DNA of 5,935 nucleotides from Rhodospirillaceae bacterium (GTDB taxonomy: Bacteria; Pseudomonadota; Alphaproteobacteria; Rhodospirillales; 2-02-FULL-58-16), in NCBI GenBank assembly GCA_030623425.1, contig JAUXMA010000118.1, forward strand, positions 1-5,935. Direction: 5' to 3'. The notes below the pieces were generated by a model, which did not search any database, had not been told where the DNA came from, and saw only the letters and a program-made list of their open reading frames with translations. Every line of letters begins with the position of its first letter. Positions within the stretch are counted from its first letter, which is position 1. Made by a program: the position numbers and the translations under genes. Below are positions 1 through 5,935 of the stretch, one piece after another.

Positions 1-22
1 CACGGCGGTTACGCTTGCCCGC

Positions 23-427
23 TCAAGTCCGCTCCTCGATACGCCGCATGTCGCCATCACTGAGGCCCAAATGATGGCCGATTTCGTGAATCAGCACATG
101 GCGCACGATACGGGCAAGGCCCTCGCCGCTTTCGCACCAATAATCGAGGATCGGGCGGCGGTAAAGAATGATCATGTCGATATCCTCGGGCGTATCGGCG
201 ACGCTCTTTCGATCCAGCGAGACCCCGTGATAGAGGCCGAGAAGATCGAAAGGGCTCTCCAGCTTCATTTCCCTTTCCGTTTCGGCGTCGGGAAATTCCT
301 CGACCCTGATCACGACATCGGCGGCATGGCGGTTCAACTCTTTGGGAAGCGTCTTCAAAGCGGCCCGGGCGATGGTCTCGATCTCGGCAGTTCCGGGAGG
401 CGCGGAATGATCACCCGTCATGGCCAT
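23..427 (-). CDS. Small zinc metallopeptidase family protein (zincin-like, PF06262 type)
   Basis: The 134-residue product carries the motif HEIGHHLGLSD at residues 114-124, which is the extended zincin signature HExxHxxGxxD. His114, His118 and Asp124 (or His119) are possible zinc ligands and Glu115 would be the general base. The short length, the acidic middle and the motif close to the C-terminus match the family of about 120-140 residue bacterial 'metallopeptidase family proteins'. Their physiological substrate is generally unknown. There is no signal peptide or membrane segment, so it should be cytoplasmic. The start at 427 has a modest AAGGCG-like ribosome site 9 bases upstream; a second Met two codons later is an alternative. 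It is divergent from phhB, with two palindromic repeats in between. Family assignment is firm; the substrate is unknown. Confidence 0.88.
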   Translation of the reverse strand: MAMTGDHSAPPGTAEIETIARAALKTLPKELNRHAADVVIRVEEFPDAETEREMKLESPFDLLGLYHGVSLDRKSVADTPEDIDMIILYRRPILDYWCESGEGLARIVRHVLIHEIGHHLGLSDGDMRRIEERT

Positions 428-477
428 AGATTACCGCGCCTTGACCGCGACGCCAAGTGCTCCCACCTTGATGACAG

Positions 478-541
478 TAGAGCAAATCCAGATTGATTGG
501 AATCGCCAAAGGCGATCCAACAATCTGGAGAGTTTGCTCTA
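478..541. repeat. Palindromic intergenic repeat, copy A (TAGAGC...GCTCTA)
   Basis: This is a 64-bp imperfect inverted repeat. The left arm (478-507) starts TAGAGCAAATCC and ends AATCGCC. The right arm (511-541) starts GGCGATCC and ends TTTGCTCTA. The loop is AAA at 508-510. The first 27 bases of its left arm (479-505) match copy C at 2919-2945 in 21 positions, so the copies belong to one dispersed family. It lies between the divergent metallopeptidase and phhB genes. As RNA it would form a long hairpin. No T-tract follows, so terminator function is not obvious. Confidence 0.85.
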
Positions 542-552
542 ACTTATTGAAG

Positions 553-617
553 TAGAGTGGATTCTGAGTGATTGATCAATCCCACGAAGTGGGTTCGATC
601 AATCACGATCCGCTCTA
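553..617. repeat. Palindromic intergenic repeat, copy B
   Basis: This is a 65-bp inverted repeat with the same TAGAG...CTCTA ends as copy A. The central stem is CCCAC (581-585) and GTGGG (589-593) around a GAA loop, flanked by ATTGATCAAT on the left and TTCGATCAAT on the right. It begins 11 bp after copy A and ends 3 bp before the purine-rich ribosome site of phhB. It would therefore sit in the 5' leader of the phhB-aacS transcript if the promoter is upstream of it. Confidence 0.82.
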
Positions 618-620
618 GTT

Positions 621-630
621 GGAGAGGAGA
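621..630 (+). promoter_or_regulatory. Ribosome binding site fixing the phhB start
   Basis: The purine run GGAGAGGAGA ends 6 bases before the ATG at 637. It decides in favour of that ATG over the in-frame TTG at 619, which would lie at the edge of palindrome B and has no ribosome site of its own. Confidence 0.8.
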
Positions 631-636
631 TCGCCA

Positions 637-933
637 ATGGTCGAGAAACTGCAAGGAGAAGCGCGCCGCGCCGCCGTTGAAGGTCTTCGCGGCTGGATCG
701 AGGTCGACGGCCGGGACGCCATCGGCAAGTCTTTCCGTTTCGCCAATTTCAACGAGGCATTCGCTTTCATGACGCGGGTCGCGCTGAAGGCCGAAAAAAT
801 GGACCATCACCCGGAATGGTTCAATGTTTACAACCGGGTCGAAATCACCCTTTCCACCCACGACTGCAACGGTTTGAGCGAACGCGACATCGACCTCGCC
901 CGTTTCATCGACAAGGCGGCGCCACCGCCTTGA
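637..933 (+). CDS. phhB: Pterin-4a-carbinolamine dehydratase (4a-hydroxytetrahydrobiopterin dehydratase)
   Basis: The 98-residue product shows the family signature EKMDHHPEW at residues 53-61. The His57-His58-Pro59 trio and the later His75 (in LSTHDCNGL) correspond to the conserved active-site histidines. The C-terminal [12 protein letters not shown] segment is also typical. The enzyme dehydrates 4a-hydroxytetrahydropterin so the cofactor used by aromatic amino acid hydroxylases can be reduced again. The usual family length is about 95-115 residues, so it appears complete. The stop is 34 bp before aacS, which suggests one transcript. The pairing fits phenylalanine/tyrosine breakdown, whose end product acetoacetate is the substrate of the next gene. 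No phenylalanine hydroxylase gene is in this window, so the pathway link is inference. Family identity is strong. Confidence 0.94.
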   Translation: MVEKLQGEARRAAVEGLRGWIEVDGRDAIGKSFRFANFNEAFAFMTRVALKAEKMDHHPEWFNVYNRVEITLSTHDCNGLSERDIDLARFIDKAAPPP

Positions 934-967
934 TCTTTCGTCGCGTTGGCATGGGGGATGGAAAACC

Positions 968-2917
<1,950 letters not shown>

Positions 2918-2920
<3 letters not shown>

Positions 2921-2965
2921 AGCGCATCGGGATTGAATGGAATCATTTAATCTTGGATGCGCTCT
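2918..2965. repeat. Palindromic repeat, copy C, starting at the aacS stop codon
   Basis: This is a 47-48 bp imperfect inverted repeat. The left arm begins TAGAGCGCATCGGGATTGAA and the right arm ends AATCTTGGATGCGCTCT. It shares AGAGC..ATC..GATTGA.TGGAATC with copy A (21 of 27 positions). The first three bases of TAGAGC are the stop codon of aacS. It sits between the convergent aacS and cyclic-nucleotide-binding genes and could act as a hairpin at the 3' end of the aacS mRNA, although no T-tract follows. Confidence 0.82.
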
Positions 2966-2983
2966 GATTGTGGCGAGAGCCGC

Positions 2984-3056
2984 AATCCGCCGCGACAGCG
3001 GGCGTAAGCCCGCGTGGCGTTTGAACGCGGATTGATCGCATGAGTGTGATCAATCC
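2984..3056. repeat. Nested hairpins in the convergent intergenic region
   Basis: Two inverted repeats overlap here. The first has outer stems AATCCGC (2984-2990) and GCGGATT (3027-3033), a middle stem CGCC/GGCG (2988-2991 and 3016-3019), and an inner stem GCGGGC/GCCCGC (2998-3003 and 3008-3013) closed by a GTAA loop. The second pairs GGATTGATC (3029-3037) with GATCAATCC (3048-3056). The GATTGATC core resembles copy B, so the second may be a degenerate family member. The hairpins lie just past the stop of the minus-strand gene at 3066 and could serve as a transcription barrier from both sides. Confidence 0.6.
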
Positions 3057-3065
3057 TGAAATGCT

Positions 3066-3428
3066 TTAGGCCCCCGCTTTATTCGACATGTTGCGGATGT
3101 TTTCCGCGAAAATGTTGAGCAATCCACGGATAAACGGATCCGTTTTTGCCAGTTTGGCGGTGAACAACGTCCGCGAGACGACGATGAGGGTGGTCCCTTC
3201 GCGGGCGAGCGCCGAGGCCATCCGCGGCTGATCGTCGATCAACGCCATTTCGCCGAAAATACCGCCTTGGTCGATGGTGCCGAGAACGATGTCTTTCCCG
3301 TCGATGTTTTTGACGATCTCGACGGCGCCGGACTGCACCACGTAAGCCTTATCGCCAGCATCACCTTCCTTGAAAATCGTGTCACCGGCCGCAAACGTCG
3401 CGCGTTCCAGAATCCCTTTTTCCGCCAT
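3066..3428 (-). CDS. Stand-alone cyclic nucleotide-binding domain protein
   Basis: The 120-residue product is essentially a single Crp/PKA-type cyclic nucleotide-binding fold. The start GDTIFKEGDAGDKAYVVQSG (residues 15-34) is the classic first half of the beta-roll. The phosphate-binding cassette FGEMALIDDQPRMASA (58-73) keeps Glu60 and Arg69, the residues that normally contact the ribose and phosphate of cAMP or cGMP. The C-terminal helix ends at residue 120 with no helix-turn-helix, so it is not a Crp/Fnr transcription factor. It probably senses a nucleotide and acts through a partner protein; the partner is not evident. The ATG at 3428 has a strong GGGGAGG ribosome site. It is divergent from the Nudix gene with 90 bp between them. 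Ligand type cannot be told from sequence alone. Confidence 0.88.
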   Translation of the reverse strand: MAEKGILERATFAAGDTIFKEGDAGDKAYVVQSGAVEIVKNIDGKDIVLGTIDQGGIFGEMALIDDQPRMASALAREGTTLIVVSRTLFTAKLAKTDPFIRGLLNIFAENIRNMSNKAGA

Positions 3429-3518
3429 GCCGGACCTCCCCTGTGATGTTTATGATCACTATTTCCAGCATCGTACCTTATCCCGACCCGATAACGGCAA
3501 AAAAAGGGGGCAATTTGG

Positions 3519-3969
3519 ATGATACAGGCCACTAGGCTTTATCCCGACCGTCCGATTGTCGGCGTCGGCGCCGTCGTCTTGCGAGACGGCGAAGTTCTTC
3601 TGGTCCGCCGCGCCAATCCGCCGCGGCAAGGACGGTGGAACTTGCCTGGCGGCGCCCAGGAACTCGGCGAGACGGTATTCGAGGCGGCGAGGCGCGAGGT
3701 TCTTGAGGAAACCGGGGTCGGCGCCGAGATCGAAGGTGTTGTCGACGTCGTCGATTTCATCGACAATGACCCGTCCGGGCGGATTCGCTACCAATTACAC
3801 CCTCATCGATATCTTGGCTTCCTGGCGGCAAGACGGGATCAGGGCCGGCGGCGACGCCGCCGAAGCGGCGTGGTTCGGACTCGACGAACTTTCCCCTCTT
3901 CGCCTGTGGACGGAAACGGAACGCGTCATCCGCCGCGCCCACGAGATGTGGCCGGCGAGACGCGGATGA
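3519..3969 (+). pseudogene. Nudix hydrolase, reading frame broken by one extra base
   Basis: From ATG 3519 (ribosome site AAGGGGG, 3504-3510) the frame gives a textbook Nudix protein. Residues 45-67 form a perfect Nudix box: Gly45, Glu51, then REVLEETGV at 59-67. VGVGAVVLRDGEVLLVRR lies before it. After GRIRY (codon 91, ending 3791) that frame changes to arginine-rich nonsense. The typical continuation YTLIDILASW...DEL resumes in another frame from 3796 and ends at the TGA at 3967-3969. Dropping one A at 3793/3794 gives GRIRYHYTLID and a normal 149-residue protein. Family members hydrolyse nucleoside diphosphates linked to another group, such as ADP-ribose or nucleotide sugars; the substrate here is unknown. 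The 3' end overlaps the convergent gene by 44 bp. The frameshift may be a sequence error or a real, recent inactivation; the intact downstream half suggests either error or very recent damage. Confidence 0.87.
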
Positions 3970-5020
3970 TCCACGACTTCCACATGGCCTCGACAACCGG
4001 TCTGAAAAAGTGGAACCGGGCCGCGGGCGAGGCATAGGACCAAACGTGGGCGATATCGCCCTCGGGCCTGGGGATGATTATGGTCCACTGCCTGAAACGC
4101 CCTCTTTCCATGGTGTAGGTCACCAGGAACTCGTATCCTTCCAGGCGAAGGCCGTTCTTGTCATAGGTCAAGGGTCTCTCGCCGAAATATTCGACCTCCG
4201 TGGCGGCCGCCGCCAATTGCGCCTTCAGATCGGAGAGAACGGCGGCGGCCACCTGCCTTTGTCCGGCCGCCGAGGATGACCTGACGTTGCGGATGCCGAC
4301 GGTGGCGTAAAAGGCATCCGTCCCCTCCCCGCCGCGAAAAATCACCGTAAAGGGCGACGGTTTGGCGATGCTCCAGTCGGCGGGATAATCAATGGAAAAC
4401 CCGAACTTCGGGTCGGCGAAATGGCGGCGGCTGGATTTCCCGGGCGCGTCCGGCGGCGGAACGGTGGCTTGAAGAGAAGGAGCGGTCTTGACGGCCACTT
4501 CTCCGGCGGCGGGTTGGAAATTATCAAGCACCCAGTCGAATTCGTTCTTCAGGACTTTGAAGCCACGTAGCGGGGCGAAAAACATGAACACGAAATCGGT
4601 GATCCGGCCCCGGGCGACAACCACGCCCGCCCGGGTGCCCGATCCCTCGTAAAGGGTTTGGTATGCGGGCATGCCGGCGACGGTCATCGGCCCCTCGCCC
4701 AACTTGCGCGACCAAGCCCGTCCCGGCCCGAGATAAAGGGCTTCCAGCCGGGCGATCATGTCCTGGAAGCTGGCGCCCGGGTTAGCGGCTTTGGTCTGAA
4801 TGTTGATGCGATAGCCCTGGCGCGAGCGAATGGCGATGTCGCGCTTTTCTCCGCGTTCCGCCACCTGCGCGCCCGGGGGAATGGAGAGGGTATATTTTAT
4901 TACCGGATGGACATATATCTCCGCTTTGCGGATCTTTTCCGGCGCCGCGGTGGCGGCGGGGATGGCGGCGGCGTGTATCAATCCCGCCGCCAGCAAAAGG
5001 CCAATCCTTGCTCGCCGCAT
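3926..5020 (-). CDS. Exported protein with two tandem PsbP/DUF1795-like domains
   Basis: The 364-residue product starts MRRARIGLLLAAGLI, a signal peptide with an Arg-rich n-region, a hydrophobic core and likely cleavage after about residue 25 (ATA-AP), so it should be periplasmic. Residues about 34-170 and 201-352 look like two copies of one fold. Each opens with a phrase of the type 'Y/F-x-L/I-x-I/Y-P' (IKYTLSIPPG; FGFSIDYPADW). A helix follows (FQDMIARLEALY; VLSDLKAQL), then a glycine-containing strand (VAGMPAYQTLY; LRLEGYEFLVTY), a strand reporting export-type substrate (FVFMFFAP; AHVWSYASP), and a closing helix (FKVLKNEFDWVLDNF; FHFFRPVVEAMWKSW). This layout resembles PsbP-like and DUF1795 proteins. 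A Pro/Ala linker (about 171-200) joins them. An upstream in-frame ATG at 5068 exists, but the ribosome site GGAGG (5026-5030) favours 5020. The function is not known. Confidence 0.82.
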   Translation of the reverse strand: MRRARIGLLLAAGLIHAAAIPAATAAPEKIRKAEIYVHPVIKYTLSIPPGAQVAERGEKRDIAIRSRQGYRINIQTKAANPGASFQDMIARLEALYLGPGRAWSRKLGEGPMTVAGMPAYQTLYEGSGTRAGVVVARGRITDFVFMFFAPLRGFKVLKNEFDWVLDNFQPAAGEVAVKTAPSLQATVPPPDAPGKSSRRHFADPKFGFSIDYPADWSIAKPSPFTVIFRGGEGTDAFYATVGIRNVRSSSAAGQRQVAAAVLSDLKAQLAAAATEVEYFGERPLTYDKNGLRLEGYEFLVTYTMERGRFRQWTIIIPRPEGDIAHVWSYASPAARFHFFRPVVEAMWKSWIIRVSPATSRGRGG

Positions 5021-5022
5021 CT

Positions 5023-5030
5023 CCCCCTCC
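5023..5030 (-). promoter_or_regulatory. Ribosome binding site fixing the start of the exported protein
   Basis: On the minus strand GGAGGGGG lies just before the ATG at 5020, with 5 bases between GGAGG and ATG. It places the start directly before the signal peptide and argues against the in-frame ATGs at 5068, 5062 and 5053, which would add residues ahead of the signal sequence. Confidence 0.75.
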
Positions 5031-5206
5031 GGGCATAGGTGGCCAGACGTCATGGCAATCATCGACAAAGGGTATCACGGATAACGGAACTTTGGCAGCA
5101 TCCAATGCCCGCCTCGCGGCCTGGAAGCTCTTACGAACAGGCATTCATTTGCCCGGCAAAGTCCGCTAATCTGGCCCAAAAGGAAAATACCAAGGTGAGC
5201 CATGCC

Positions 5207-5746
5207 ATGACGACTACGGCTATCGTTTCCATCTTGTGCGGCGATTCGGTCGGATTGGTCGCCGCCATCACCGGCCGCTTGTTTGATTTGGGCGCCAACC
5301 TGGGCGACACCACTTTCGCGGTGTTGGGAGGCGGCGCCGAATTCACGGCGATCTGCGAATTTCCCGGCGACATCCCGGTCGAAAGCGTGGAAGACGATTT
5401 GCGGCGCCTGCGGGAACTGACGGGAGCGAAAGTGACGGTGAGCCGTTTCGATTTGGAGCCGGTTCACGGCCCTTCCGGCCGCGTCACCCACCACATCGAC
5501 GTAAGCGGCGGCGACCGCCCCGGATTGATCGCCCGCCTGTGCGAGGTTTTCATCCAGTTCAAGGCCAACATTGTGCGGCTGAACGCCGTCAAGGTCCCAG
5601 CGGTGGGAGCCGGGCAATATGTGATCAGGTTCTCCGTCAACATCCCCGAGGCCACTACCCGCTCCTGTTTGGCGACCGTCGCCAACACGGCCGGCGAAAT
5701 GCAAATGAATTGCGAGTGGAAGGAAGTTGGCGGCCGTGAAGCCTGA
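5207..5746 (+). CDS. Two-ACT-domain regulatory protein, GcvR-like
   Basis: The 179-residue product consists of two ACT domains. The first spans about residues 5-78 (VSILCGDSVGLVAAITGRLF, then a second strand with TTFAVLGGGAEFTAICEF). The second spans about 93-172 (HHIDVSGGDRPGLIARLCEVF, then NIVRLNAVKV and YVIRFSVNIP). Each has the 'GxDRxGLVA/IAxxxxxF' turn of amino-acid-binding ACT modules, and there is no catalytic domain. This architecture and length match glycine cleavage system regulator GcvR-type proteins, which in enterics act by binding GcvA. No gcvA or gcv operon is visible here, so the glycine link is inference. The ATG at 5207 has AAGGTGAG (5192-5199) 7 bases upstream; an in-frame GTG at 5195 lies inside that site and is less likely. 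Divergent from the exported protein by 186 bp, where I see no clear promoter. Confidence 0.87.
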   Translation: MTTTAIVSILCGDSVGLVAAITGRLFDLGANLGDTTFAVLGGGAEFTAICEFPGDIPVESVEDDLRRLRELTGAKVTVSRFDLEPVHGPSGRVTHHIDVSGGDRPGLIARLCEVFIQFKANIVRLNAVKVPAVGAGQYVIRFSVNIPEATTRSCLATVANTAGEMQMNCEWKEVGGREA

Positions 5747-5764
5747 TTCCGGCCGCTTTTCTTT
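5730..5764 (+). terminator. Probable rho-independent terminator of the ACT-domain gene
   Basis: GCGGCCG (5730-5736) pairs with CGGCCGC (5750-5756) around a 13-base loop, and is followed at once by TTTTCTTT. The left arm and the stop codon (5744-5746) lie inside the structure, so the terminator overlaps the end of the gene. The stem is short but fully GC. Confidence 0.6.
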
Positions 5765-5935
5765 CCAGGCCCGTTGGCGGGTTGTTAGAGCCTGTTTGGG
5801 AAGTTCATCACGGGTTGCGCCGCGTTTACAAGGTCTGGGGCTAGTATGGCGGCGGGCCGCGATGCTGGAGAATCGATTGCGGCGGCTGACTACGCCCATG
5901 TTATTGAAACCGCGGCCCTTCGGGTTGACCTGGGA
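5765..5935. other. Right-edge stretch with no supported gene
   Basis: After the terminator no reading frame looks like a known protein. A plus-strand frame from ATG 5846 stays open for 30 codons to the window edge, but it has no good ribosome site and no recognisable motif. A minus-strand frame crossing this area is the antisense shadow of the ACT-domain gene. The sequence GAGCCTGTTTGGGAAG at 5788 after TTA might be the end of an insertion sequence, but the window stops before this can be tested. Confidence 0.4.

Noticed and set aside
619..636. Upstream TTG start for phhB at 619
   Set aside because: It has no ribosome site and abuts palindrome B, while ATG 637 has a strong purine-rich site at the right distance.
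3440..3460. TGTGATG...ATGATCACT as a Crp site between the cyclic-nucleotide-binding gene and the Nudix gene
   Set aside because: TGTGA and TCAC are separated by 9 bases rather than the 6 required for a Crp operator, so the match is not meaningful.
3795..4037. Continuation of the first Nudix frame to 4037
   Set aside because: After codon 91 the translation is arginine-rich and unlike the family; the family-like sequence lies in the neighbouring frame.
5021..5068. Longer start for the exported protein at 5068
   Set aside because: It would put 16 extra residues before the signal peptide, and the strong GGAGG lies just before 5020.
5144..5172. TTCATT-17-TAATCT as a promoter for the ACT-domain gene
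   Set aside because: The spacing is right, but the -35 box matches only three of six consensus bases, which is too weak to claim.
5075..5899. Long minus-strand open frame of 274 codons
   Set aside because: It lies antisense to the ACT-domain gene, which has clear domain signatures; the antisense product shows no recognisable motif and reflects the high GC of the third codon position.

Overview
This 5.9 kb window looks like ordinary chromosomal DNA from a GC-rich alphaproteobacterium. A Rhodospirillales-type organism is my best guess, based on GC richness, gene content and the TAGAGC...GCTCTA palindromic repeats between genes. That placement is inference, not proof. The coding regions are dense, start mostly behind good Shine-Dalgarno sequences, and show no phage, CRISPR or plasmid genes.

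Left part (1-3065). A minus-strand small zinc metallopeptidase (23-427, HExxHxxGxxD) is divergent from a two-gene plus-strand operon. The operon encodes pterin-4a-carbinolamine dehydratase (phhB, 637-933) and acetoacetyl-CoA synthetase (aacS, 968-2920), 34 bp apart. The pairing makes metabolic sense: the dehydratase recycles the pterin cofactor of phenylalanine hydroxylase, Phe/Tyr breakdown ends in fumarate plus acetoacetate, and AacS activates the acetoacetate. Two long palindromes fill the divergent intergenic region. A third, related copy starts at the aacS stop codon, and further hairpins follow it before the next gene.

Middle part (3066-3969). A stand-alone cyclic-nucleotide-binding domain protein without a DNA-binding domain (minus, 3066-3428) is divergent from a Nudix hydrolase (plus, 3519-3969). 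The Nudix box is perfect, but the reading frame is broken by one extra base near 3793.

Right part (3926-5935). A minus-strand exported protein (3926-5020) appears to contain two tandem PsbP/DUF1795-like domains. Its end overlaps the Nudix gene tail-to-tail by 44 bp. Divergent from it is a two-ACT-domain protein of the GcvR type (5207-5746), followed by a plausible intrinsic terminator. The last about 170 bp hold no gene I can support; a possible insertion-sequence edge near 5788 is only a suspicion.

I did not find a convincing undescribed system. The most useful observations are the Nudix frameshift, the dispersed palindrome family, the phhB-aacS pairing and the duplicated-domain exported protein.
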